64,000 nt of DNA from Epilithonimonas tenax DSM 16811 (GTDB lineage: Bacteria; Bacteroidota; Bacteroidia; Flavobacteriales; Weeksellaceae). The notes beneath the pieces are model-generated. The model made no database searches. It was not told where the DNA came from and worked only from the letters and a program-made list of their open reading frames with translations. Numbering within the stretch: the first letter of the stretch is position 1; every line of letters begins with the position of its first letter. The stretch covers positions 33,504 through 97,503 of the forward strand of contig NZ_AUAA01000012.1 in assembly GCF_000428485.1 (NCBI RefSeq). Reading direction: 5' to 3'. Shown here one piece after another: positions 1 to 9,603 of the stretch. The position numbers and the translations under genes are program-made.

Positions 1-99
1 GTCCGCGTGAACCTGATGAGAGCAAGACAAAAAGTGAAAGAATCAATTAACAAACTCTATGCGTATGAAAACCGACAGATACAAGGATTGGGAATCTAA
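1..99 (+). CDS. ECF sigma factor, C-terminal end (partial)
   Basis: The frame is open from the first base to a TAA at 97-99 and encodes 32 residues that begin VRVNLMRARQKVKESI. This resembles the end of the sigma region 4 helix-turn-helix recognition helix (the usual xVKxRLxRARxxL pattern), which reads the -35 element. Everything upstream lies outside the window, so the family call rests on this tail and on the overlap of 41 bp with a membrane protein gene, an arrangement typical of sigma/anti-sigma pairs. Confidence 0.65.
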   Translation, partial: VRVNLMRARQKVKESINKLYAYENRQIQGLGI

Positions 100-799
100 A
101 TTCTTCGAAGGTGAAGAACTGACGCCGGAAGAAGAATTGTTCCTGAAAAATGAAAGCGACAACCCTTATTTCTCATTTCTGAAAGACGAGAAACAGGAAA
201 AACTGGATATCAGCTTCGCGGATTTTTTAAAGAAAACAGAAGAACCGAAGATTGTTGTACTTCCAACTAAGCGAACTTCTTATAAGATATATTGGATGGC
301 AGCTGGTTTAGTTTTATTAATGGGAATGAGTGCATTGTGGATGTTCAATCAGCCTCAGAAGATAGAAACAACGATTGCTAAAAATCCTGATGTTCCTAAG
401 AAAGAAAAAGTAGAAAAAGTTCCGCAAGTTGAAGAAACAACAGAACAAACTTCGGCACCAAAACCAGTTTTGGCCAATCAGGAAAATCAGAAAGCTGATC
501 AATCTGGCAATGACAAAGTGGTGAAAAAACTTGTCAGAAAAGAATTTGACAAACTGATGGCGCAACAAGAGCAGTCATCTAAACAGGAAGAGAAGCAGAT
601 CCAGGTTCCGGCAGAATCTACCTTAGATTACCGTCCGAATTATGTGATCATCAACGGCAAGCCCATCTATGATGAGAGTGAAGCTATTGCTGTGACAGAG
701 AATGCTTTTAATTATTTTGCAAGTAACGTTACCCAAACCATAAATCACGCAGAATCTGCCCAAAATCAAGTTGATTTTTACAGGATTCTCAATTATTAA
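59..799 (+). CDS. Single-pass membrane protein, possible anti-sigma partner
   Basis: A 246-residue protein. The first 75 residues are charged and cytoplasmic-like, a hydrophobic segment spans about residues 77-96, and the rest is a K/E/Q-rich extracytoplasmic stretch ending in a folded-looking tail (YRPNYVIINGKPIYDESEAI). The ATG at 59 lies inside the preceding sigma factor gene; a second ATG at 65 is equally possible. Topology and translational overlap suggest a membrane-bound regulator of that sigma factor, but there is no recognisable zinc anti-sigma motif (HxxxCxxC). The role is inferred from position only. Confidence 0.7.
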   Translation: MRMKTDRYKDWESKFFEGEELTPEEELFLKNESDNPYFSFLKDEKQEKLDISFADFLKKTEEPKIVVLPTKRTSYKIYWMAAGLVLLMGMSALWMFNQPQKIETTIAKNPDVPKKEKVEKVPQVEETTEQTSAPKPVLANQENQKADQSGNDKVVKKLVRKEFDKLMAQQEQSSKQEEKQIQVPAESTLDYRPNYVIINGKPIYDESEAIAVTENAFNYFASNVTQTINHAESAQNQVDFYRILNY

Positions 800-894
800 T
801 TTTAAAATCAAATGTCACCGCTCCAGATAATATATTCAAGCTAGATCTAGTCAAAACGGCGGTTGCATCTGACCTTAAACAAACAAATATTAAA

Positions 895-2163
895 ATGAAA
901 AAAATATCATTATTATTCGTACTATTTCTATTGTCTACCAACATCTTTGGGCAGTCGGAAAAACTAAATGAACTCTTTGACCATTATCAGGATACGGAAG
1001 GCGTCACATCTATCAAGATTGCGAAACCGATGTTCAAACTGCTGAACAATCTTAAAATTGATGATGCAGAACTGGGCAAGATCCAGCCGCTATTAGGAAA
1101 AGTAAATGGACTGAAAATGCTGATTCTTGAAAAACCAAGTAGGTCTGAAAATGGAGCTTCTACAGATCACAAATTGCTAGTGCAATCCGGAATAATTGAA
1201 AAAGAAATTGCAGCCTCGCTCAAGAATATGAAATATGAAGAGCTGGTAACTGTGAACAGCCGCGATGCCAAAATCAAATTTATGGCGCAGGATATTACCG
1301 CCAATGTTATGGATAATCTCATCCTTAATATTATGTCCGATGACAGTTCTGTTCTGATGCTGCTAGACGGAAAAATATCAATGGATGATATCAGCAATCT
1401 GATGGCGGAAACGCAGAATGTAACCTCCGTTAATCCTGTTTCTACGATTACTTCTAGCAAGACGAATCCGGGAAGTGTGAGAAGCGTTTCGGAATTTAAT
1501 GGAATCGAAGTTTCTTCCGGCGTGGAAGTAGAGTTCAGTCAAAATCCAAATCGAAATGTAACTGTAAACACAGAGGCAGACAAACAGCAATATGTAATGA
1601 CTGAAGTTGAAAATGGTATTTTGAAAATTTTTGTAAGAAACAAAGGTGTTAGAAATTTGAACTTCAATCACTTGAAAGTTGTTGTTTCCAATCCGAAGTT
1701 GTCCAGACTTGTTACAAAATCCGGAGCGTCTTTTAAAGCAATAACACCGGTCAGCGAAACGACGCTTGCCTTGAGCAGTAATTCTGGCTCGTTGGTTTCC
1801 GGAATGTTCAAAATCTCTACAAACACCGCTTTGGAAGTAGAGTCCGGATCCAATGTTAAAATCAATCTGGATACAAAATCGGTAGCGATCGACGCCAGCA
1901 GCGGCAGTTCTTTGAAATTATCAGGCACGGCAAGCACAAGCGTGATCAGCGCCAGCAGCGGCAGTTCCGTTTCTGCAGGTGACTTTGTGACAAAATCAGC
2001 AGTTGTGGATGCGTCTTCCGGATCTAGCGTGAAGATCAATACGACAGACAGTGTCACTGCCAGTGCAAGTTCTGCGGCATCCATCCAATACAAAGGGAAT
2101 CCTTCAAAAGTAACGAAGTCTGCGCAAGAAGTGACGGGCGCAAGTATTACATCCATCAACTAA
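895..2163 (+). CDS. Exported DUF4252-GIN fusion protein
   Basis: A 422-residue protein with a signal peptide (residues 1-20, cut after IFGQ). Residues about 22-150 match the DUF4252 pattern, including the MLILEK strand and the helix that reads LLVQSGIIEKEIAASL. From about residue 190 (RSVSEFNGIEVSSGVEVEF) it becomes a GIN or auto-transporter-adhesin head domain (formerly DUF2807), a right-handed beta-helix seen here as repeated DASSGSS turns. Function is unknown. DUF4252 proteins often lie beside ECF sigma/anti-sigma genes in Flavobacteria, as here. It is followed 13 bp later by a second DUF4252 gene, so the two are probably cotranscribed. Confidence 0.85.
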   Translation: MKKISLLFVLFLLSTNIFGQSEKLNELFDHYQDTEGVTSIKIAKPMFKLLNNLKIDDAELGKIQPLLGKVNGLKMLILEKPSRSENGASTDHKLLVQSGIIEKEIAASLKNMKYEELVTVNSRDAKIKFMAQDITANVMDNLILNIMSDDSSVLMLLDGKISMDDISNLMAETQNVTSVNPVSTITSSKTNPGSVRSVSEFNGIEVSSGVEVEFSQNPNRNVTVNTEADKQQYVMTEVENGILKIFVRNKGVRNLNFNHLKVVVSNPKLSRLVTKSGASFKAITPVSETTLALSSNSGSLVSGMFKISTNTALEVESGSNVKINLDTKSVAIDASSGSSLKLSGTASTSVISASSGSSVSAGDFVTKSAVVDASSGSSVKINTTDSVTASASSAASIQYKGNPSKVTKSAQEVTGASITSIN

Positions 2164-2176
2164 AAAACTTACAATT

Positions 2177-2701
2177 ATGTTACGATTCTTATACATTATC
2201 ATCTTAGCGGTTGTCGGTTTTTTTCTGCAATCGTGTATGGTTTCTCAGAAAAAAGTGCACACTGATTTTTTTGACAATCCAGGATTTAAAAATAATTCCA
2301 CTTACCTGAGCATCAATGTTCCTACATTCCTAGCAAGGTCATATGTGAAAAATGCTTTGAAAGAAGATGGGGAAAGTCAGGAAGTGATCGATCTGGTAAA
2401 GAAGATCAAAGATGTGAAAGTCCTCATCGTTGAAAGTTCTAAAACACCCTTTAAAGCGGAGTTTCAAAAATATCTGACCAGCAATCATTACGAAGAATGG
2501 ATGTCTCTGAAACAGGAAGGTCATCTCATCAGCCTCAATGCACAGCAGACCGATGACGTGATCAAACGAATGATCATCACGGTGAGAGATGACCAAGACG
2601 AAACGATTTTCGTAGATGTGACGGGGAAATTTTCCGCAGATGATGTTTCAAAAATCATCAATGCCACGGAAAAGAATCCAATCAAAATCAATCGAAATTA
2701 A
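2177..2701 (+). CDS. DUF4252 lipoprotein
   Basis: A 174-residue protein with an N-terminal lipoprotein signal peptide; the lipobox is LQSC with Cys20 as the lipidated residue. The mature part has the DUF4252 pattern, with VKVLIVESS in the middle and a closing ETIFVDVTGKFSADDVSKI strand-helix. It is a shorter relative of the N-terminal half of the gene just upstream and probably sits on the outer membrane or in the periplasm. Function is unknown. The gene ends at a hairpin terminator that it shares with the convergent DUF1801 gene. Confidence 0.85.
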   Translation: MLRFLYIIILAVVGFFLQSCMVSQKKVHTDFFDNPGFKNNSTYLSINVPTFLARSYVKNALKEDGESQEVIDLVKKIKDVKVLIVESSKTPFKAEFQKYLTSNHYEEWMSLKQEGHLISLNAQQTDDVIKRMIITVRDDQDETIFVDVTGKFSADDVSKIINATEKNPIKINRN

Positions 2702-2710
2702 TTGTTCATC

Positions 2711-2731
2711 AACCACTATTGATTAGTGGTT
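2711..2731. terminator. Bidirectional hairpin terminator
   Basis: AACCACTA at 2711-2718 pairs with TAGTGGTT at 2724-2731 around a 5-base loop, followed by a T run on the plus strand. It sits between the convergent lipoprotein and DUF1801 genes and overlaps the stop codon of the latter. Confidence 0.75.
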
Positions 2732-3078
2732 TTTGTGATTTTAAGAATTCTTTCCTTAGCGTGGTTGATCAATTTTTTAATGAGATCCAAAGGCACATCC
2801 TCATCCAAAGGAATTTGAATGGCACCTTTTGAAGTTTTGTAATTTGCCAATTCCTTTTCATAAAAAGAAATCGCTTCTGGTCCGGGATAAAGTCCGATAT
2901 GGTGGGTAAATACGGCGAAATGGATCAGATTTTTATTCTGAAAAACAAAAGTCGGCATCAGGTATTTAATACATTCTTCCACTTCCGGAATTTCTTGTTT
3001 GATTTCAGTTCTAATGGTTTCCAGTTGATGTCTAAGTGCGGCATCAAACTGAGAAAAGTAATCTTCGAAGGTTTTCAT
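2716..3078 (-). CDS. DUF1801 (YdhG-like) domain protein
   Basis: A 120-residue cytoplasmic protein. It has the features of the DUF1801/YdhG family: an N-terminal helix followed by LETIRTEIKQEIPEVEECIKY, then MPTFVF, a conserved HIGLYPGPEAI segment and a C-terminal IQIPLDEDVP..LIKKLI helix. Family members are often labelled iron chaperone by similarity to a Bacillus frataxin-like protein, but biochemical support is thin. It is monocistronic, with an ATG at 3078. Family assignment is secure; function is not. Confidence 0.85.
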   Translation of the reverse strand: MKTFEDYFSQFDAALRHQLETIRTEIKQEIPEVEECIKYLMPTFVFQNKNLIHFAVFTHHIGLYPGPEAISFYEKELANYKTSKGAIQIPLDEDVPLDLIKKLINHAKERILKITKTTNQ

Positions 3079-3131
3079 CAGTCATTTTTTTTATTAAGAA
3101 TCTGTTTAAAAATCATTAAAAAGAAAAATCC

Positions 3132-3180
3132 CCAAGACATATTTCTTTTCCCAAAGCTAACGGGCGGAAAAATGCCTTGG
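3132..3180. repeat. Intergenic imperfect inverted repeat
   Basis: CCAAGACATATTTC (3132-3145) is mirrored by GAAAAATGCCTTGG (3167-3180) with two mismatches. It lies in the 208-base gap upstream of the DUF1801 gene and downstream of the FAD oxidoreductase. It could be a terminator remnant or a small palindromic repeat; there is no clear T run. Confidence 0.45.
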
Positions 3181-3286
3181 AAATTTCGTGAAAATGGCGC
3201 CCTTTAGGATCGGGGAAACAATTTTGATGATATTTAATAAGCTTTAAAGTTAAAAATTAAAATGATATACGAGATTTTCTCAGAAA

Positions 3287-4492
3287 TTATCTTCGGAATC
3301 TGAAATACTCTGTTAATTCGTGTGTTTTTCCTTTCATAAAAACCGAAGCCATTTCCATCCCGATGACCGAAAATGTAATCCCATTGCCTCCAAAACCTAA
3401 AACAAAATAAGCGCTTGGAAAATCCGGATGTTCGCCGATGTAAGGCAATCCGTCTTTGGTCTCGCCAAAAGTTCCTGCCCAAACGAAGTCTGTCCGGAAG
3501 TCATTTTTTGGTAAGTATTTATCTAACTTTTTGACGAGTTTTTGTTCTTTTTCGTGAAGTAAAGAATCTCGTTTTTCAGCATTCACAAATTCTTCGTCCT
3601 CGCCTCCGATTAGAACTCTATTGTCGTCCGTTGTCCTCATATAAATGTAAGGTTCTGCTGTATTCCAAACCAGAAGATCGTTCAGTTCTTTGGGGTTTTT
3701 CTCATTCTGTTCGCCAACGATTGCATAGGTGGAAAGCAGGTTTACAAAATCGTCTTTGATGATCTCTGTACTTTCGAAACCGTTGCAAAAAATTACTTTC
3801 TTGGCTTTTATTTTGTTACCGAATGCAGTCGTCGCCGTAACGCTGTTTTTTTTATAATCAAATTTGGTAATATCGGTTTTATCAAAAACCTGCAAACCTT
3901 TTTTATGGTTGTAATCTAGAATGTCGTGCGCCAGAGCAAACGCATCAATGCTTCCGCCTTGCTCAGACAAGATGCCGCCGAAGGTATTTTCGATTTTAAA
4001 TGTTTGACTGATTTCTTCCGCAGAAAGCCATTTTACAGGGAAACTGGCTGCTTTTCTGGCTTCGAATTCCTTTTTCAAGTCCGGAACATCTTTCTTGAAG
4101 GCTGCAAAATACAGCGATTCTTTTTTGCGGAAACCACATTCGGATTTTACTTTCTTAGCTACTTTTCCCAAAGTGTCTATCGAGTCATAGCACGCCCAAT
4201 AGGCTTTTTCCGCCCCTTCTTTTCCGATCATTTCTGAGAGTTCAAAAAGTGGCACATCGATCTCGTATTGAAGCATTGATGTCGTTGCACTCGTACTTCC
4301 GTTCCCGATTTCCCTTCGGTCTACCAAGACCGTTTTGTGACCGTCTTTTATCATTTGATGTGCCAGGAAAGAACCTGTAATGCCGCCACCGATGATGAGA
4401 ATTTCCGTTTCGATATTTTCTCTAAGCGAAGGGTAAGAATGTTTGATGCCGTCTTTAACAAGCCAGAATGGTTCGGGAGATTTTAGTTTCAT
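3287..4492 (-). CDS. FAD-dependent oxidoreductase (DAO family)
   Basis: A 401-residue protein from the ATG at 4492; the frame extends to a TTG at 4528, but the ATG, preceded by an A-rich stretch, is the better start. The N-terminal Rossmann motif for FAD is ILIIGGGITGSFLAHQM, followed by the usual second-strand acidic residue (VLVDR) and STSATTSMLQYE. The C-terminal part carries the FAD-closing motif PYIGEHPDF...FVLGFGGNGITFS. This is the glycine oxidase/D-amino acid dehydrogenase-like DAO family (PF01266). The substrate cannot be read from the sequence. No Rieske domain is fused at the C-terminus, unlike some relatives. It appears monocistronic. Confidence 0.9.
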   Translation of the reverse strand: MKLKSPEPFWLVKDGIKHSYPSLRENIETEILIIGGGITGSFLAHQMIKDGHKTVLVDRREIGNGSTSATTSMLQYEIDVPLFELSEMIGKEGAEKAYWACYDSIDTLGKVAKKVKSECGFRKKESLYFAAFKKDVPDLKKEFEARKAASFPVKWLSAEEISQTFKIENTFGGILSEQGGSIDAFALAHDILDYNHKKGLQVFDKTDITKFDYKKNSVTATTAFGNKIKAKKVIFCNGFESTEIIKDDFVNLLSTYAIVGEQNEKNPKELNDLLVWNTAEPYIYMRTTDDNRVLIGGEDEEFVNAEKRDSLLHEKEQKLVKKLDKYLPKNDFRTDFVWAGTFGETKDGLPYIGEHPDFPSAYFVLGFGGNGITFSVIGMEMASVFMKGKTHELTEYFRFRR

Positions 4493-5111
4493 AGTTTGAT
4501 TTTTGATTTGATGGTTTTTGCTAATCAAAAAGTAAACCGAGAATTTATCCGAATTAAAACTACAGAAATTATTTAAAGTTTTAATTGGAATGCATTAAGG
4601 AGAGATGGTCTACAAAACTGCTTTTTGTAATTTTTTGAACAGTTATTTTGTCATAAAATGTTAGATGTTTTAGTCTTCTGATTATTCTTTTTTTTCTAAA
4701 AGTTTATCTGCATTTAAAAATAAGATGTTTATCTGTAAGCTTCGGATGTTTAGGTTCTGAAAACTTGTAATCTATTCTAATCAGTTTTTTTGGGAACTGA
4801 CGATGGGGAAATTCCAATTTGATCAGGTTTGCCAGGATGTGTTTTTTTTTCTCATTTTTTCTGATGAGATTGCTCCCGATAGTAAATTTGTTTTTTGTTC
4901 AGAAACTAATTTTCCAGTAATTCCCAATGTTTTTTTGATCTTTGTTTCAATGGTATTTCCGATTTTTGTTTGTTTGAGTACCCCGCAGATGTTAATGTCA
5001 ATGCTTAAAATGCGTCTATATAGATGATTTTTACTTTTTTTTAACCACAGATTATATTGCTAGATTCTGAGAGATAATCTCAATTTAATAAATAGTTTAT
5101 AACTCTTTATG
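4493..5111. other. Gene-poor AT-rich gap
   Basis: No convincing gene is present. The plus strand has a 74-codon frame (4803-5027) of F/V-rich low complexity. The minus strand has an ATG-less stretch of about 75 codons (about 5070 to 4826) reading KQTKIGNTIETKIKKTLGI, which could be a decayed gene fragment but matches nothing I recognise. The promoter of the next gene follows. Confidence 0.5.
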
Positions 5112-5140
5112 TTGTTGTATTTCAATAATTCATATCTTTG
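5112..5140 (+). promoter_or_regulatory. Bacteroidota-type promoter
   Basis: A TTG at 5112-5114 (-33 region) is followed 18 bases later by TATCTTTG (5133-5140), matching the TAnnTTTG -7 box. The start codon of the secreted protein is 20 bases downstream. Confidence 0.65.
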
Positions 5141-5159
5141 CAGTTGGTAATTTTTTATA

Positions 5160-5909
5160 ATGAAAAAAAGATTAATACTACTATTTATTTTAATAGTGGG
5201 CTATGCAAATGCTCAATATGTTGGGATAAATTCTAATAATCCATTAATGACTTTAGACGTTAATGGTGTTGCTGCAACTCCTTCTACGATAGACGGTATG
5301 CGTGCTCCTAGAATTACTTTGGCGCAATTGAATCTAAAAACAGGGTATGATGCCAATCATATAGGCGCTTTACTCTATGTAACGAATATTGCAGGCTCTA
5401 CCGTAGCTTCAACGGTAAAAGTTACAACAATTGGTTATTACTACTTTGATGGTGCAATTTGGCAACCCGTTGTTTCAAGATCAGGTTCAGTGGTTTTTAC
5501 AGCATCATTGGGAAATGGGAATGGTTCTACTGCTTCTGCATCTGTTGCCGCTACTGCTTTTAACACCGTACCTTTGCCAAATGTGACAAAAAATATTGGT
5601 AGCGGGGTTTGGAATACTACAAATAATACTTACACTGTTCCAACTTCAGGAACTTATATTATAAAATCGAGCGTAAGGTTGGTAGATGGAAGTCCTATAC
5701 GGAACCTATTTCAGGCTGTGAATACTACGAATTCAGACATACCAGATGGTGTTTGGCAGACCAATAACGGGAACAGGTGGACTATGCTTTATAACAGGAT
5801 TGCTTATTTTAATAAAAATGATCAGTTAAGACTTTACATATATTCAGATGGAGCTGTTGCTAATATCTCTGATGCGTCTCTTAATATTGTTTTGTTGAGT
5901 GAAAATTAA
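5160..5909 (+). CDS. Secreted protein, flavobacterial surface family
   Basis: A 249-residue protein with a clean signal peptide (MKKRLILLFILIVGYANAQ, cut after residue 19). The first mature segment (YVGINSNNPLMTLDVNG...STIDGMRAPRITLAQL) and the phrase YYYFDGAIWQPV are typical of Chryseobacterium secreted proteins that have a short N-terminal lipoprotein-independent leader region. The C-terminal half (residues about 105-249, from GSVVFTASL) has the strand pattern of a C1q/TNF-like jelly roll, which is an inference from pattern alone. There is no T9SS sorting domain. Function is unknown. It has its own promoter and shares a terminator with the convergent mutase gene. Confidence 0.8.
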   Translation: MKKRLILLFILIVGYANAQYVGINSNNPLMTLDVNGVAATPSTIDGMRAPRITLAQLNLKTGYDANHIGALLYVTNIAGSTVASTVKVTTIGYYYFDGAIWQPVVSRSGSVVFTASLGNGNGSTASASVAATAFNTVPLPNVTKNIGSGVWNTTNNTYTVPTSGTYIIKSSVRLVDGSPIRNLFQAVNTTNSDIPDGVWQTNNGNRWTMLYNRIAYFNKNDQLRLYIYSDGAVANISDASLNIVLLSEN

Positions 5910-5939
5910 TTTTTAAGAAAAAATTTTATTGAAAATACA

Positions 5940-5968
5940 AAACCCTCAAAGAAACTCTTTGAGGGTTT
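5940..5968. terminator. Bidirectional hairpin terminator
   Basis: A perfect 12-bp stem (5940-5951 with 5957-5968) encloses a 5-base loop, with A and T runs outside. It lies between the convergent secreted-protein and icmF genes and would serve both. Confidence 0.9.
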
Positions 5969-6024
5969 AATTTATAATTTTTTAAGACAGTTAGTAGTGA
6001 AAAACTGCCCGTCCAGATACGTAC

Positions 6025-9000
6025 TTACATATTCCTTCTGTACTTCCCACCCACTTCAAACAAAGCGTTGGTAATCTGCCCAAGCGAACAATATTTCACG
6101 GCATCCATCATTACATTGAATAAATTCTGTTGATTGATGGCAGCGTGTTGTAACGTTTTCAGAGCAGCTTCGGATTTATCTTCATTTGATTTCTGGAAAT
6201 TATGAAGGGTTTCAATCTGAACCTGTTTTTCTTCCTCTGTAGAACGGATGACTTCTCCCGGACGAACCGTTGGTGAACCGTCTTTTCCAAGGAAAGTATT
6301 TACCCCGATGATTGGATATTCTCCGGTGTGCTTCAACCACTCGTAATGCATAGATTCTTCCTGAATTTTAGAGCGTTGGTACATTGTTTCCATTGCACCC
6401 AAAACGCCACCTCTTTCGGTGATTCTGTCAAATTCTGCATACACCGCTTCTTCAACTAGATCTGTCAGTTCTTCAATAATAAATGAACCCTGCAGCGGAT
6501 TTTCATTTTTAGCTAAGCCTAGTTCCTTATTGATAATCAATTGAATTGCCATTGCTCTTCTTACAGATTGCTCAGTTGGCGTTGTAATTGCCTCGTCGTA
6601 AGCGTTCGTGTGCAAAGAATTACAATTGTCATAAATTGCGTAAAGTGCCTGCAACGTTGTTCTGATGTCATTGAAATCAATTTCCTGAGCGTGAAGAGAA
6701 CGTCCTGAAGTTTGAATGTGGTATTTCAACATCTGGCTTCTTTCGTCTGCGCCGTATTTCAGTTTCATTGCTTTTGCCCAAACTCTTCTTGCCACGCGTC
6801 CGATTACTGAATATTCAGGGTCGATACCGTTGGAGAAGAAGAAAGATAAGTTGGGAGCAAAATCATTGATGTCCATTCCTCGCGACAAATAATATTCTAC
6901 ATACGTGAAACCGTTTGCTAATGTAAATGCCAACTGAGAAACCGGATTGGCGCCCGCTTCTGCAATGTGATAACCAGAAATAGAAACCGAGTAGAAATTT
7001 CTTACTTTTTCTGTAATAAAATATTCCTGAACGTCACCCATTAATCTCAAGGCAAATTCAGTAGAGAAAATACACGTATTCTGAGCCTGATCTTCTTTCA
7101 AAATATCAGCCTGAACGGTACCACGAACGGTTGCGATGGTTTTAGCTTTAATTTCAGCATACGCTTCCGCAGGAATCACTTCATCTCCCGTTAAACCTAA
7201 TAATTTTAAGCCTAAACCGTTGTTGGATGGAGGTAATTCTCCGTTATATTTGGGTCTTTCTAAACCTTTATCGTCAAATTTTGCTTTTAGAGCTTTTTCA
7301 ACGTTGGCTTCAAGTTTATGTTCTGCAATATATTTCTCAACATTTTGGTCGATGGCAGCATTCATAAAGAAAGCCAACAACATCGGCGCCGGTCCGTTGA
7401 TCGTCATTGAAACCGAAGTCATCGCATTCACCAAATCAAATCCGGAATACAGTTTTTTAGCATCATCCAAAGTGGCGATAGAAACTCCCGCATTTCCAAT
7501 TTTACCATAAATATCTGGTGGTAGAGCAGGATCTTGTCCGTACAAAGTCACAGAATCAAACGCTGTTGACAAACGTTTTGCATCCATTTCCGCAGAAACG
7601 TAATGGAATCTTCTGTTGGTTCTTTCTGGTCCGCCTTCTCCGGCAAACATTCTCGTTGGGTCTTCTCCTGTTCTTTTGAAAGGATAAATTCCTGCTGTGT
7701 ACGGGAATCCTCCAGGAAGATTTTCCTGACCTTTCCATTTGATCAAGTCTCCCCAATCGGTATATTTAGGAAGAGAAATTTTTGGAATTTTTAAGTGAGA
7801 TAAAGATTCTGTGGAGGTTTCCACCTTGATTTCTTTTCCACGCACGAAATACGAGTAAAACTCAGCTTTGAAAGCTTGTTTCGTATCATCCCAATTGTTC
7901 AGGAAATCGATATTTTCCTGTTGAAGATCTTTTTCTGCTTTTTGATATTCAGTGTCTAAAGTTTCATTTGAAAGGAATTTTTTTACTCCCTCAATGTGAT
8001 ACATTTTTCTTGCTAATTCAGCTTGTTTTTCAACATTAGCGTCGTAAATTCTATTATTTTCAACAATTTCGGATAAATAACGAACTCTTTTTGGAGGAAT
8101 AATCGTGATGTCTTCAGAAACCTCCTGTTCTACAAAGCCTTGCAAGTTTAAATCAGAAAACTTATCATTTACTTTTTCAATTAATCTATTGTATAAATCA
8201 GTGGTTCCGTGATCGTTGAATTGAGATGCTTTTGTTGCATAAACCGGCATATCGTCTAACGGACTTTCCCACAACAAATGGTTTCTCTGGAACTGCTTTC
8301 TAACGGCTTGAAGGGCATCTAAAGCACCTCTTTTGTCAGATTTATTTAAAGCAACCAAATCTGCGTAATCCAACATATCAATTTTTTCCAATTGCGTGGA
8401 AGCACCGTATTCAGGAGTCATTACGTACATAGAAACATCCGCAAAATCTGAAACCTCTGACCCAGATTGACCAATACCTGAAGTTTCCAAAATAATCACA
8501 TCTGGATGAGCCAATTTCAATACATTTAATGCGGAATGAATGAATGGAGAAACAGAAACGTTGTTTTCTCTTGTTGCCATAGAACGCATATAAACTCTTG
8601 GATCATTGATCGCATTCATACGAATTCTATCTCCCAACAAAGCTCCTCCGGTTTTCTTTTTTGAAGGGTCAATGGAGATGATCGCAATTTTTTTATCGGT
8701 ATTGGAACGCAGGAAACGTCTTACCAATTCGTCTGTTAAAGAAGATTTTCCGGCTCCACCTGTGCCTGTGATACCGATAATCGGGATGTTTAAGTCTTTT
8801 GATTTTTCGTCAATGGCTTTTACCAATTCTGGTTTTTCTTCGGAGAAGTTTTCAACAGCAGAAATGATTTTAGCAATACTTGTAGAATTGTCGAAACTTA
8901 TTGAATCTAAATCTTCTACAGTTATCTCTTTTCCTGTTGCGAAGTCTGATCTTTTTACCAAATCGTCGATCATTCCCTGAAGACCAAGTTCACGGCCGTC

Positions 9001-9372
9001 GTCTGGAGAATAGATTCTGTCTATTCCGTAAGCCATAATGTCTTCTATTTCCTCGGGTAGAATTACACCACCGCCACCGCCAAAAATTTTGATTTGTGGC
9101 GAGTTTTTCTCTCTTAAAAGGTCATAGATATATTTAAAATATTCGTTGTGACCGCCTTGGTAAGATGTTAAAGCAATCGCATTAGCATCTTCCTGAATGG
9201 CTGTGTTTACAACTTCTTCAGCAGATTTATCGTGACCAAGGTGGATGACTTCGCATCCTGTTCCTTGAATGACACGACGCATAATATTGATGGCCGCATC
9301 GTGCCCGTCGAATAACGAAGCTGCGGTTACAATTCTTACTTTGTTTGTAGGTGTATATTTTTGGGTTTCCAT
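6025..9372 (-). CDS. icmF: Fused isobutyryl-CoA mutase (IcmF type)
   Basis: A 1115-residue cytoplasmic enzyme that joins three parts normally found on separate chains. Residues about 10-140 are the B12-binding domain with the cobalt-ligand motif DGHDAA (His24). Residues about 195-410 are a MeaB-like G-protein chaperone with Walker A GTGGAGKS (203-210), ETSGIGQS (296-303) and NKSD (343-346). From about 530 to the end is the mutase barrel, with [20 protein letters not shown] (562-581). The [15 protein letters not shown] signature and the order B12-G-mutase are those of IcmF, which interconverts isobutyryl-CoA and n-butyryl-CoA and relatives; methylmalonyl-CoA mutase has a different motif here. 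The gene is monocistronic with no separate chaperone nearby. Exact acyl-CoA preference is uncertain. Confidence 0.92.
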   Translation of the reverse strand: METQKYTPTNKVRIVTAASLFDGHDAAINIMRRVIQGTGCEVIHLGHDKSAEEVVNTAIQEDANAIALTSYQGGHNEYFKYIYDLLREKNSPQIKIFGGGGGVILPEEIEDIMAYGIDRIYSPDDGRELGLQGMIDDLVKRSDFATGKEITVEDLDSISFDNSTSIAKIISAVENFSEEKPELVKAIDEKSKDLNIPIIGITGTGGAGKSSLTDELVRRFLRSNTDKKIAIISIDPSKKKTGGALLGDRIRMNAINDPRVYMRSMATRENNVSVSPFIHSALNVLKLAHPDVIILETSGIGQSGSEVSDFADVSMYVMTPEYGASTQLEKIDMLDYADLVALNKSDKRGALDALQAVRKQFQRNHLLWESPLDDMPVYATKASQFNDHGTTDLYNRLIEKVNDKFSDLNLQGFVEQEVSEDITIIPPKRVRYLSEIVENNRIYDANVEKQAELARKMYHIEGVKKFLSNETLDTEYQKAEKDLQQENIDFLNNWDDTKQAFKAEFYSYFVRGKEIKVETSTESLSHLKIPKISLPKYTDWGDLIKWKGQENLPGGFPYTAGIYPFKRTGEDPTRMFAGEGGPERTNRRFHYVSAEMDAKRLSTAFDSVTLYGQDPALPPDIYGKIGNAGVSIATLDDAKKLYSGFDLVNAMTSVSMTINGPAPMLLAFFMNAAIDQNVEKYIAEHKLEANVEKALKAKFDDKGLERPKYNGELPPSNNGLGLKLLGLTGDEVIPAEAYAEIKAKTIATVRGTVQADILKEDQAQNTCIFSTEFALRLMGDVQEYFITEKVRNFYSVSISGYHIAEAGANPVSQLAFTLANGFTYVEYYLSRGMDINDFAPNLSFFFSNGIDPEYSVIGRVARRVWAKAMKLKYGADERSQMLKYHIQTSGRSLHAQEIDFNDIRTTLQALYAIYDNCNSLHTNAYDEAITTPTEQSVRRAMAIQLIINKELGLAKNENPLQGSFIIEELTDLVEEAVYAEFDRITERGGVLGAMETMYQRSKIQEESMHYEWLKHTGEYPIIGVNTFLGKDGSPTVRPGEVIRSTEEEKQVQIETLHNFQKSNEDKSEAALKTLQHAAINQQNLFNVMMDAVKYCSLGQITNALFEVGGKYRRNM

Positions 9373-9494
9373 ATTGTATTATCGATTGTTTCCAAAGATA
9401 ATATTTTTTGTGAAATGGCAATAGGATGGAAGATGGGTGTGAGAAGCCTGGTGTAGCGTGTACGGAAACCAATGCCAATAGCCGCGATTGCAAC

Positions 9495-9573
9495 GGCATC
9501 CTTTTTTGGCATTGCGGGGAAAAAATGTCTAAGAATTAACGACTCGTCGTTCGCAATGTCAAAAAAGATACAG
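9495..9573. repeat. Palindromic intergenic element, copy A
   Basis: A 21-base arm at 9495-9515 is mirrored at 9553-9573 with four mismatches (core TTTTTTGGCATTGC against GCAATGTCAAAAAA). The flanks (CGCGAT before, GGAAAGCGGGATACAGCTCC after) resemble the flanks of the element at 47200-47310. It lies between icmF and the LRR gene, both on the minus strand. It looks like a dispersed palindromic repeat rather than a terminator of a recognised gene. Confidence 0.6.
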
Positions 9574-9603
9574 TGGAAAGCGGGATACAGCTCCTAAAAA
9601 AAA

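Noticed and set aside
1668..2159. 163-codon minus-strand frame
   Set aside because: Antisense to the repeat-rich GIN domain; its content mirrors the repeats of the real gene.
4803..5027. 74-codon plus-strand frame in the gap before the secreted protein
   Set aside because: Low-complexity F/V-rich translation, no promoter or leader, no family features.
4826..5070. Minus-strand open stretch of about 75 codons
   Set aside because: No start codon at a useful place and no recognisable family; at most a decayed fragment.
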